This document shows positions 28,020 through 35,585 of a DNA stretch of 37,976 bases, in pieces (the first letter of the stretch is position 1; every line of letters begins with the position of its first letter). Where the stretch lies: NCBI GenBank assembly GCA_903845045.1, contig CAIMWA010000358.1, positions 1 to 37,976 of the forward strand, written 5' to 3'. The DNA comes from an uncultured delta proteobacterium. Its GTDB lineage: Bacteria > Myxococcota_A > Polyangia > Polyangiales > Ga0077539. The notes under the pieces were generated by a model, which did no database searches, was not told where the DNA came from, and worked only from the letters and a program-made list of their open reading frames with translations. Both the position numbers and the translations under genes were made by a program.

Positions 28020-29582
28020 ATGCGTGCCCTTCCCGTCGGAGCCCTCGTCGCCGCTCTTCTCGTCCCCGCCACCGCCATCGCCCAGGACGTCACCGCCTCC
28101 GTCGGCGGAACGACGATTCCCGTCGGTCCCGCGGGCACCACGGTGCTCGGCGTCGAGCGCTCCACCATCGGCGGCGAGCACTTCGCCGTGGTCCGCGCGC
28201 TCGCCCACGAGATCCCGTCGCGCTGCGGCGCCGCCCCGGTGCGCGCCGCCGCCTGGGGGCTCCTCGACGGCCGGTGGACCGAGATGGCCCACGAGGTCCT
28301 CGACCGCTGCCCGTCGAACCCGCACCTCCAGGGTCTCCGCGAGGTGCGCGCCCGCGTCGTCGACATCGTCGTGGGCACCGAGCACAGCGCCGAGTTCGAC
28401 ACGCGCGTCATCGAGCCCGGCGCCCACGCCGAGACCTCGCCGGTGTCGCGCCACGTCCGCAGCGGTGACCGCTTCGGCCACGCGTCGGAGCTCCTCGCTG
28501 CCGCGCCGGGCGGGGGCGCCCAGCTCCGGCTCGGCGAGAACGGTGACGTCGTCGCCGCCCGCGCGGACCTCGGCACCCTGCGCCTTGCACAGCATGGCGC
28601 CCGCCTCGCGGTGTCCGCCGACCTCGCCGCCAGCGGCCGCGCGCAGCCCGTGGTCACGGTGCAGCTCGGCGAGCACGGCGCGCCCACGGGTTGGCTGCGC
28701 ACCCCCGATGGCAACGGCCTGCACGCGGTCCAGCTCGCCTGCGGCCACGACGCCGAGGGCGCGCCGGTGCGCTGCACGCGCGACGGCGACCGCTGGCACG
28801 TCGAGGGCTCCGTGGCGCTCGACGCCGGCCTGTTCCGCACGCGGGTGCAGGACGCCGTGCAGGTGTACGTCTCCGCCGACGTCGACGGCCACCGCGCGGT
28901 CGCGACGAGCGACGCCGGACGCTTCATCGACGTCGCCCTGGCGGCGCCGGTGGACGTGCTCCTCGGCGCGGCCGGCGAGACCGTCGCGACCTGCGCCGGC
29001 GGCCTCATGGGCCGCATGTCCCGGGAGACCGCGGCCGCCGAGGGCATCGAGGGCCTCGACGGCCTCGTGGTGACCTGCGGTCAGCGCTGCGCGCACGGCG
29101 TGTGCGAGCACCGCTTCGGCGCCGGCCCCGTCGCGAGCCGCCTCGAGTGGCTCCCGGCCGCGGGCGGCGGAACCTGCGTGCGCGGCACCGGCCTCGGCAA
29201 CGAGCTGGTGAACGGCTGCCGCAACGCGGGCTCGGCCCGGGTGCTCGGCGCGGTGCACGTGCAGGGCTTCGACCTGGTGCTCGGCGTCGAGCGCGCCTGG
29301 TCCCGCGCCGGCGTCGAGGAGCGCCAGCCGGAGCTCTGGGCCCTCGTCACCGCGACGGCGCACTGGCAGCGCCTCTGGATCGGCACCCCGATGGCGTCCT
29401 GGCGCCCGGTGAGCACCAGCGTCCGCATGGACGGCGGCCGCCCGACCTTCTGCCGCGCCGACGGCCGCTGCGAGGCGCCCGCGGACCTGCTCCTCGCGGC
29501 CCCCGAGTCCCGTGACGAGAGCGTCACCGGCAGCGTCGTCGCGGCGCTGCGCACCGCCGGCTTCGCCCGCCCGATGCGCTGA
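28020..29582 (+). CDS. secreted hypothetical protein, 520 aa
   Basis: A signal peptide is cleaved near AIA-QDV. The mature part is long, Ala/Gly/Val-rich and beta-like. Scattered Cys pairs occur around residues 340-420 (TCAGG, CGQRCAHGVCEHRFG, GGTCVRG) and near the C-terminus (FCRADGRCEAP). I recognise no domain. The ATG at 28020 has GCGAGG six bases upstream. 134 bases separate it from the TPR-PEGA gene, so it may have its own promoter. The 3' end meets the convergent GGDEF gene across a strong hairpin. Likely a periplasmic or surface protein. Confidence 0.72.
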   Translation: MRALPVGALVAALLVPATAIAQDVTASVGGTTIPVGPAGTTVLGVERSTIGGEHFAVVRALAHEIPSRCGAAPVRAAAWGLLDGRWTEMAHEVLDRCPSNPHLQGLREVRARVVDIVVGTEHSAEFDTRVIEPGAHAETSPVSRHVRSGDRFGHASELLAAAPGGGAQLRLGENGDVVAARADLGTLRLAQHGARLAVSADLAASGRAQPVVTVQLGEHGAPTGWLRTPDGNGLHAVQLACGHDAEGAPVRCTRDGDRWHVEGSVALDAGLFRTRVQDAVQVYVSADVDGHRAVATSDAGRFIDVALAAPVDVLLGAAGETVATCAGGLMGRMSRETAAAEGIEGLDGLVVTCGQRCAHGVCEHRFGAGPVASRLEWLPAAGGGTCVRGTGLGNELVNGCRNAGSARVLGAVHVQGFDLVLGVERAWSRAGVEERQPELWALVTATAHWQRLWIGTPMASWRPVSTSVRMDGGRPTFCRADGRCEAPADLLLAAPESRDESVTGSVVAALRTAGFARPMR

Positions 29583-29606
29583 GCCGCCGCTCCTCCCGCC
29601 CGACGG

Positions 29607-29638
29607 CGCCCGCGAACCTCAGCCCGAGGTCGCGGGCG
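29607..29638. terminator. hairpin between convergent genes, possible bidirectional terminator
   Basis: CGCCCGCG-A-ACCTC, loop AGCCC, GAGGT-CGCGGGCG: a 13-bp stem with one bulged A. It lies between two convergent stop codons (29582 plus, 29619 minus). There is no T-run, so a classical intrinsic terminator is not certain. Confidence 0.4.
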
Positions 29639-30311
29639 TCGGCAATTCGCCGAGCCGCGCGGTGGCGAGGGCCAGCAGGGCGTCGAGGGTCATGCCCGGC
29701 GCGAAGACCGCCCCGCCGAAGGACGGCGTCAGCCGCGAGGCCGAGCAGCCCGAGGCGTTGTACCGCTCCACCGCCTCGCGCAGGCGCTGCGTGAAGGCGA
29801 AGCCGTCGCCCGCCGTGGTGAACGGCGCCAGCAGCACGCAGATGCGATCGTCGTCGAGGCGCGCCACGAGGTCCGTGCCGCGAAAGTTGCCCTCGAGCAC
29901 GTGCGCGACGTCGAGCATCGCCCGGCCCCGCACCTCGTCGCCCGGCGCGCCGGGAAGTCCATCGAGCGCGATGACCAACGCGGCCGCGCCGTCCTCGGAG
30001 GTCGCCGACAGGGCCAGCATCTCCTCGCCGACGGCGTAGAGGCCCGCGCGGTTGGCCAGCCCCGTGGCGGCGTCGAAGTGCGCGGCGTGGAAGTCCTCGA
30101 GGCCGCGCTCGAGAACCGCGCCGAGGTCGTGCAACGCCGCCTTCGGTCCCTCGGGGGTGCCCTCGTCGTGCGGCTCGGGCATGCGGGCGTCGACGGCCGC
30201 GAGGCCGCTGCGGAAATCGGTGCGCGCGCGCTCCGCGAGCTCGCCGAAGGACGGACGCGCCGGGCGCACGTTCCCGAGCCCCACGAGCCCGTCGTCGCCC
30301 GGACCGCTCAC
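29619..30311 (-). CDS. catalytically inactive GGDEF protein with intact I-site
   Basis: 230 residues. The GGDEF fold starts near residue 80 with DAATGLANRAGL. The substrate strand is changed (IALDGLPGAPGDE in place of D-x-D-x-F-K-x-x-N-D) and the signature GGDEF is DDDRI at 153-157, so cyclase activity should be lost. Five residues earlier RGTD (144-147) keeps the R-x-x-D inhibitory site that binds c-di-GMP. By analogy with degenerate GGDEF receptors such as PopA or PelD it may be a c-di-GMP sensor. GTG at 30311 overlaps the stop of the pseudokinase-PilZ gene (GTGA), so the two are made together. Confidence 0.82.
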   Translation of the reverse strand: MSGPGDDGLVGLGNVRPARPSFGELAERARTDFRSGLAAVDARMPEPHDEGTPEGPKAALHDLGAVLERGLEDFHAAHFDAATGLANRAGLYAVGEEMLALSATSEDGAAALVIALDGLPGAPGDEVRGRAMLDVAHVLEGNFRGTDLVARLDDDRICVLLAPFTTAGDGFAFTQRLREAVERYNASGCSASRLTPSFGGAVFAPGMTLDALLALATARLGELPTPATSG

Positions 30312-31795
30312 GGGCCCCCTCCGCTCGCCTCGCCGTGGCCTTCGTGCTGCAGGATGTACTCGTCCACCGAGACGCGCAGCGCCGTCGGCGGAACCTGGAA
30401 CTCGAAGCCCATGGCCGCGCGCTGCGACGCCGGAGCGACCCGCACCCAACGGATGACCGCCGCGGTCTGCACCATGGCCCCGGTCGTCGGCAACGCGAAG
30501 GAGAGCTGCACCGCCGCGCCGGTGTCGAGGGCCTTTGGAGCCACGACGAGCACGCCGCGCGTGGAGATGTCCTCGATGCGGCCCTCCATGACGCCGTGGT
30601 TTCCGAGGAGCCGCACCGGCGTCGCGTACGCCGCCCGCGGAACCTTGCGGCGGGCGTACATCGACGCCTCCGCCGCGGCCGCGGCCGCAGCCGACGGCGG
30701 CGTGGCGAACACCGAGGCGACCGCCGCGACCACCGCCGCCGAACCCGGCGACACCGGGGCCGGGGTCGGGGCCCGCAGCGGCGATGCGGGCGCCGCGGGT
30801 GGTGCCGCGAAGACGACCGGTGGTGGAGCGGGCGTTGGAGCGGGAGCGGGCGCCGGTGCCGTCGCCGTCGCGTCGTTAGCGGCAGAACGCGCCGTCGACG
30901 GCTCCGGGAGCCGCGGCGTGACGGCGCGCAAGCCCTGTTGCGACACCCCGGCGAGAAAGTTCATCGGTCGGTGCGCGATGCCCGTCGCCTCGAGGGCGGC
31001 GGCGAGGTCCCGGGCCGAGGCGAAGCGCTCGTCGTGGGCCAGGCGGAGGCAGCGCTCGATGGCGACGGCGAGGGGCTCGGGTACGTCGGGCCGCGCGGTG
31101 CGCAGGTCCGGGGGAACGTCGGCGCGCGAGAGCGTCGCGGCGGCCGGCAGCGACCCGGTGAGCGCCTCGAAGAGCAGCACGCCGAGGCTGAAGATGTCCG
31201 ACCGAGGATCGAGGACCCGGCCCGTGGCCGACTCCGGCGAGCGGTACTCGAGGGTCCCCGAGCGGCGGCGGCCCGAGTGCGCACCGGTGGCCGTTCGCTG
31301 CTCGTAGGCCACCTCGAGGTTGCGCAGTACGATGTGCTCCCCGCCGAGGCGCGAGCGCACGAGCCACACGTTGCCCGGGCTCACGTCGCCGTGCAGCAGG
31401 CCGTTGACGTGCAGCGCGTCGAGGGCGAGCGCGACCTGGCGTCCCAACGTCGCCACCTCGGCGGGCTCGATGCGCGCCCGGGTCACGAGGAGCCCTTCGA
31501 GCGATCGCCCCTCGACGAGCGCCGTCACGACGTAGGGGCGTCCCTGGCCGAGGCCTGCGTCGAGCACGTCGACGAGGTACGGGTGCTGCACCTTGCCGAG
31601 GGCGAAGGCGTCGCGGATGAGCCTCGCCTCGGCGTCGGCCTCGGAGAGATCGTCGCCGCGCAGCACCTTGAGAACCACGCGACGCCCGGTGAACCGGTGC
31701 ACGGCGTCGAAGAGCAGGCAGGTGTCGGCCTCGCCGATCAAGCGGCGGAGCTCGTAGCGCTCGTCGATGCGGTCACCGATCTTCGGAAGCGACAT
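30308..31795 (-). CDS. pseudokinase fused to a PilZ c-di-GMP-binding domain
   Basis: 495 residues. The kinase fold (about 14-270) is recognisable, but key residues are gone: the Gly loop reads IGEADTCLLF, HRDxKxxN is HGDVSPGN (135-142; Arg and Lys lost, Asp137 kept) and DFG is NLE (159-161; the Mg-binding Asp lost). Lys43 and the SPE of the activation segment remain. It should fold but not phosphorylate. After an Ala/Pro linker (about 300-375) comes a PilZ domain with both ligand motifs intact: RKVPR (383-387) and DISTRG (409-414). A kinase-shaped regulator switched by c-di-GMP is the natural inference. ATG 31795; an ATG at 31807 adds four residues. Confidence 0.88.
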   Translation of the reverse strand: MSLPKIGDRIDERYELRRLIGEADTCLLFDAVHRFTGRRVVLKVLRGDDLSEADAEARLIRDAFALGKVQHPYLVDVLDAGLGQGRPYVVTALVEGRSLEGLLVTRARIEPAEVATLGRQVALALDALHVNGLLHGDVSPGNVWLVRSRLGGEHIVLRNLEVAYEQRTATGAHSGRRRSGTLEYRSPESATGRVLDPRSDIFSLGVLLFEALTGSLPAAATLSRADVPPDLRTARPDVPEPLAVAIERCLRLAHDERFASARDLAAALEATGIAHRPMNFLAGVSQQGLRAVTPRLPEPSTARSAANDATATAPAPAPAPTPAPPPVVFAAPPAAPASPLRAPTPAPVSPGSAAVVAAVASVFATPPSAAAAAAAEASMYARRKVPRAAYATPVRLLGNHGVMEGRIEDISTRGVLVVAPKALDTGAAVQLSFALPTTGAMVQTAAVIRWVRVAPASQRAAMGFEFQVPPTALRVSVDEYILQHEGHGEASGGGP

Positions 31796-31848
31796 CGTGC
31801 CCGACATATCGGCCGGTCCGGGGCAAGACGTGAAGAGAAAAGCGACGT

Positions 31849-33480
31849 TCAGCGCGGCGCCGGCGTCGGCGGGTGCCGAACGTCCGGGATGGACCGCGGG
31901 CCTTCGGGCTCTCCGGAGCGCGCCGCTTGCTCCACGCGAATCGGCGTCGGCGGCGGCGTGGCGGCCTCGAGGGCCCTCGCCGCGGCCGGCGGACGCTGGG
32001 CCGACGCATCGCCCCGGCGCACCCAGCGCATCGCCCCGAAGGCGAGCAGGGCGCCGCAGACGAGGGAGATCGCCACCACCACCGCCGAGACGCGCATCGG
32101 CGGGGCCGAGGCGTCTTGAAGGCTCTTGAACGCCCGCCGCGGACGCGGGGCGACGAGGGCCTCGTCGGGCTCCGGGCTGCGCCGCGCCGGCGGGAGGCTC
32201 AGCGGAAGCTCGGTGCCGATCTCCGTCTCCGCAGGCGCCGCGGTCACCGCCGGGGGCGTCGCCGGGCGCAGCGCCGACGCCTTGGTCGGGATCTGCGTCA
32301 CGGCCTCGCTGTCTCCGTTGCGCGCGAGCCGCGGGTTCACGCGGGCGATCCGCGCCGTCGGCGCCGGAAGCTCGAGCTCCGGCGGCGCGGCCGGCGGCTG
32401 CACGCACACCTCGTCGGAGGGCTGCGGCGCCGGCTCGATGATCTCCGACGGGTTGCGGAGCCGGGCCGGCGGCGTGCGCCGGGCCACCGAGGGCTTGGGC
32501 TCGTCGGCCGTCGACTGCGCGTCCCGGAACTCCGGCGGGAGCAGGTCGCCGATGCCCTCGAAGGAGCTCGGCTTCGGGATGAACTGCTGGGCGATATCCG
32601 GCGTCACGCCGTCCCAGAAGCTGCACTTCAGCATCGCGTCGCGGAACTCGGTCATCGACTGGAAGCGCTTGTCGCGGTCGCTCTCGATGGCGCGGTGGAT
32701 GACGTCCTGCAGGTCGGCGGGAACGTCGGCCCAGTGCTGATGCAGCGGCGTCGGGCGCCCGAAGATGATCTGCGCCATCACCGCGTTCGGGTTGTTTCCC
32801 CCGAATGGCAGCGTGCCGCAGAGCATCTCGTAGATCATGGCCCCGACGCTCCACACGTCCGTACGCGCGTCGATGGAGGTGTCGCCGCGCGCCTGCTCCG
32901 GCGACATGTACCAGGGCGTCCCGAACACCATGCCGGTCTGCGTCCGCTGGATGTGGTCGAGCTCCTCGGTGACCTTCGCGATGCCGAAATCGATGACCTT
33001 CGGAACCACCCGGCCGTCCTCGGTCTCGTTGAGGAAGACGTTCTCGGGCTTGATGTCGCGGTGCACGATGCCGGCCTCGTGGGCGGCGACCAGGGCCTCC
33101 ATCACGGGCTGCGCGATGGCCATGGCCGACAGCGGCGAGAGGCTCCCGAGCTCGTTGAGGCAGCCCGCCACGTCCGTGCCGCGCAGGTACTCCTGCACGA
33201 TGAAGCGCGTGCGGAGCCGGTCGTCGTGGCCGACGGCGTACACCTCGACGATGTTCGGGTGGCCGATGCGCGCCGCCGCCCGCGCCTCGCGCTCGAAGCG
33301 GCGCACGAGGTCCTCGCGCTCGTACAGGTCCTCGCGCAACGTCTTGAGCGCCACGGGGATGTGGTTCTCGAGGTCTTCGGCGAGGTACACGGCCCCCATT
33401 CCACCCTTCCCAAGGGTCTTCTCGATGCGGTAGCGCCTCGCCACCATCGTCGAGGGGGCCAGTGTCTTGGGGTCAGCCAT
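31849..33480 (-). CDS. transmembrane Ser/Thr protein kinase
   Basis: 543 residues. The kinase core is canonical: LGKGGMGAVY (Gly loop from 24), Lys46 in VALKTL, HRDIKPEN at 140-147, DFG at 164-166, GTPWYMSPE. A long Pro/Ala-rich cytoplasmic linker (about 300-470) leads to one membrane helix (about 472-492, VSAVVVAISLVCGALLAFGAM) and a short Pro-rich extracytoplasmic tail with no sensor domain. Start ATG 33480 has GGGAGG eight bases upstream. The pseudokinase-PilZ gene begins 53 bases after the stop on the same strand, so this active kinase probably works with, or on, that protein. Confidence 0.95.
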   Translation of the reverse strand: MADPKTLAPSTMVARRYRIEKTLGKGGMGAVYLAEDLENHIPVALKTLREDLYEREDLVRRFEREARAAARIGHPNIVEVYAVGHDDRLRTRFIVQEYLRGTDVAGCLNELGSLSPLSAMAIAQPVMEALVAAHEAGIVHRDIKPENVFLNETEDGRVVPKVIDFGIAKVTEELDHIQRTQTGMVFGTPWYMSPEQARGDTSIDARTDVWSVGAMIYEMLCGTLPFGGNNPNAVMAQIIFGRPTPLHQHWADVPADLQDVIHRAIESDRDKRFQSMTEFRDAMLKCSFWDGVTPDIAQQFIPKPSSFEGIGDLLPPEFRDAQSTADEPKPSVARRTPPARLRNPSEIIEPAPQPSDEVCVQPPAAPPELELPAPTARIARVNPRLARNGDSEAVTQIPTKASALRPATPPAVTAAPAETEIGTELPLSLPPARRSPEPDEALVAPRPRRAFKSLQDASAPPMRVSAVVVAISLVCGALLAFGAMRWVRRGDASAQRPPAAARALEAATPPPTPIRVEQAARSGEPEGPRSIPDVRHPPTPAPR

Positions 33481-33527
33481 GCCGAGGTCCTCCCGTTCCC
33501 GTACTGCGCGTCAGAGTTTCGTCACGA

Positions 33528-34514
33528 TCAATAATGCGCGCAAGTCGTGGGCCGCACCTCGTAATCGACGGATGCGGCGCCCCGCACGCCGACGTGCACC
33601 TCGTACACGCTGCCCGCCGCGAGCGTCGGAATCTCCCAGCTCAGCGTGTCGTCGCCGTAGCCCGACGCCCGCGGCTGCGGCGTCACCGCCACCGCCACGC
33701 CGTCGCGCCGCACCGTCAGCGTCGTACCCGCGGCGTTGATCCCGTTCATCGACACCGACCACGTCGTTCCGACGACCGACGTCGGCACCCACCCCGGCGG
33801 CGGCCACGCGACGAAGCGCGGCGCGTGAGGGTCGCGGGCGCCGAGGCCCAGCACCTGGCACGCGAAGCTCGTGGTCTGGCCGTAGGTGACCGTGCGCAGC
33901 TCCGGGCTGAGCAGCCAGCGCCGGTGGCCGAGGGTGTTCGTGAGCTCGCGGCCTTCGTCGATCCAGCCGCGCACGGCGAGCCATGGGCTCATGGGGAAGC
34001 CCACGTTGCCCGACAGGTTGCTCCGCGCCGCGGTCTCGCGCGCGTCCGCGGTGGCGCAGGCCCAGCTCGCCGGCGGGGTGTGCGAGAGCTGCCCGTTGCG
34101 CTCCAGCATCACCGCGCACGCCTGCGAATCGGCGCGCTCCGACGCCACCTCCGCCACCGTCGCGAGGCCGGCGAGCTGGCGGTAGTAGTTCACCCACTGC
34201 GTCGACGCCGTGCGCGTCGCGTCGGCGAGGGTTCCCGCGGCGCACTGCGACGCGCCGGCCGTCCACACCGTCTCGCGGGTGTCGCGGTCGCGGATCGAGG
34301 CCCACGCCGTACACACCGCCGCCTCGCCCGTCGATGCGGTGCTCGTGAGCGCGTTCGCGGACATGCGCGTGCCGGCGTCGGTGCCTCCGTCGACCTGCGA
34401 CAGCGTGCTCGCGACGCGGGACTCCTGCGGCCCCACCGCGTTCGCCGAGCAGCCCGCGAAGGCGCCCATGAGCGCCGCGAGCTTCGAGGCGTTCAGGCTG
34501 TGGCGAAGGACCAT
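33528..34514 (-). CDS. CAP-domain (SCP/PR1-like) lipoprotein
   Basis: 328 residues. The signal ends in FAGC (Cys22). The CAP domain (about 80-210) has NYYRQLAGLATV, QACAVMLERNGQLSHTPP and the WIDEG/LGHRRWLLSP segment, giving the His/Glu cleft residues seen in bacterial CAP proteins. Four or more Cys may form disulfides. The last ~90 residues are a beta-sandwich-like domain (TWSVSMNGINAAGTTLTVRRDG). Function of bacterial CAP proteins is mostly unknown; envelope binding or proteolysis is proposed for some. ATG 34514 is used; an ATG at 34529 lies within the promoter region and is less likely. A sigma-28-like promoter precedes it. Confidence 0.85.
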   Translation of the reverse strand: MVLRHSLNASKLAALMGAFAGCSANAVGPQESRVASTLSQVDGGTDAGTRMSANALTSTASTGEAAVCTAWASIRDRDTRETVWTAGASQCAAGTLADATRTASTQWVNYYRQLAGLATVAEVASERADSQACAVMLERNGQLSHTPPASWACATADARETAARSNLSGNVGFPMSPWLAVRGWIDEGRELTNTLGHRRWLLSPELRTVTYGQTTSFACQVLGLGARDPHAPRFVAWPPPGWVPTSVVGTTWSVSMNGINAAGTTLTVRRDGVAVAVTPQPRASGYGDDTLSWEIPTLAAGSVYEVHVGVRGAASVDYEVRPTTCAHY

Positions 34515-34525
34515 GGCACCAGGGA

Positions 34526-34552
34526 TCATCGGCTTCGTGGTCCGAAAGTGTA
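34526..34552 (-). promoter_or_regulatory. possible sigma-28 (FliA)-type promoter of the CAP lipoprotein gene
   Basis: On the minus strand TACACTTT (34552-34545), exactly 11 bases, then GCCGATGA (34533-34526). The E. coli FliA consensus is TAAAGTTT-N11-GCCGATAA, so 13 of 16 positions match at the correct spacing. A competing reading is that TACACT is a sigma-70 -10 box, since CCTACACT also precedes 5879, but no -35 box fits here. Confidence 0.35.
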
Positions 34553-34648
34553 GGGCACGCGCCGGGGCGCGCGTGGAATTGAGCGGCGGTGTGCACGAAG
34601 CGCCCGCAGCGCCCCCGAGGTGCGCACCTCCCCCTCCAGCGAGGTCCG

Positions 34649-35389
34649 TCAATCGACGAGCAGCGCGCGGAGCCGGCGGATCGCCTGGCTGTGGAGCTGC
34701 GACACCCGCGACTCGGACACGCTCATCGCGGTCCCGATCTCGCGCAGCGTGCGGCTCTCTTCGTAGTAGAGGCGCAGCACCTCGCGCTCGCGCGGCGGCA
34801 GCGCGGCCGTCGCGTGGGCCAGCAGCGACCGGGCCTCGCTCGCGGCGGCGCTCTCGTCCGGCGCGGGTCCCTGGTCGGCCACGCGGTCGGTGCCGTCCTC
34901 GTCGGCGGTGGCATGCAACGACGTCGCCGTGGCGAGCTGGGCGACGCGTCGACGGAGCTCTCCGACGTCGAGGTCCAACGCGCCCGCCAGGGCCTCCTCG
35001 GTCGCGGCCCCGCGCTGCGCCGACAGGTCCCGCGACGCGCGGCCGAGCTCCCGCGCGAACCCCCGCTGCACCCGCGTCAACGGATCCACGCGGCGAAGCT
35101 CGTCCATCATCGCCCCGCGGATGCGATGGTCGAGGTACGCGTCGAGGCTCTCGAGGCGCGCCGGGTCGAAGCGAAGGAACCCCTCGACGACGCCCAGCAG
35201 CCCCGCGCTCACCAGATCGTTGAGCGACACGTGCGCCGGCAGCCTGCGCGCGAGGCGCTTCGCGTGCGCCATCACGCGAACGAGGTACTTGCGCGCGAGC
35301 TCGTCCGTCATCTCGACCCGCGCAAGGGGCGCGGCGGCAGGCGGCAAGGTCTGGGCGTGCATGGCGGCGGTTTCGAGGGCTCCGGTCAT
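34649..35389 (-). CDS. FliA/WhiG-family sigma factor
   Basis: 246 residues, the usual FliA length. Region 2 (about 30-105) reads DELARKYLVRVMAHAKRLARRLP, LNDLVSAGLLGVVEGFLRFDP, AYLDHRIRGAMMDELRRVD, characteristic of the sigma-28 group. Region 3 follows, with an Ala/Asp-rich variable insert (about 155-185). Region 4 at 195-243 has LPPREREVLRLYY and a helix-turn-helix (TLREIGTAMSVSESRVSQLHSQAIRRL). It directs RNA polymerase to an alternative promoter class. ATG 35389 has GAGG six bases upstream. No flagellar gene is in view, so a non-motility regulon is possible. A sigma-28-like promoter lies just downstream, before the CAP gene. Confidence 0.9.
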   Translation of the reverse strand: MTGALETAAMHAQTLPPAAAPLARVEMTDELARKYLVRVMAHAKRLARRLPAHVSLNDLVSAGLLGVVEGFLRFDPARLESLDAYLDHRIRGAMMDELRRVDPLTRVQRGFARELGRASRDLSAQRGAATEEALAGALDLDVGELRRRVAQLATATSLHATADEDGTDRVADQGPAPDESAAASEARSLLAHATAALPPREREVLRLYYEESRTLREIGTAMSVSESRVSQLHSQAIRRLRALLVD

Positions 35390-35506
35390 CCGAGGCCTCG
35401 GCGGCTCCGGCTGACGCCCCGCTCCGAGCGCAACATGCGCGCCATCGTGGGACATCCGCATGGTCTCACAGGGAATCGGGGCGTACCCGTCGAGCGCGCC
35501 GCCGCG

Positions 35507-35535
35507 ACGATGTTGGATTCCTGACAGCGTGTCAA
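35507..35535 (-). promoter_or_regulatory. possible promoter of the sigma factor gene
   Basis: A perfect TTGACA (35535-35530), a 17-base spacer and a weak CATCGT (35512-35507). The -35 box is half of an inverted repeat TGTCA-N6-TGACA, and another TGTCA follows three bases later, a possible regulator site. The leader would be about 110 bases. Confidence 0.4.
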
Positions 35536-35585
35536 CGCCGTGACACCCCAAGGCGCCCTCGTCTCCTCGCGACGGAGCGTCGGGA

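Noticed and set aside
30308..31795. Active Ser/Thr kinase
   Set aside because: The Mg-binding DFG Asp, the catalytic-loop Lys and the Gly loop are all replaced; called a pseudokinase.
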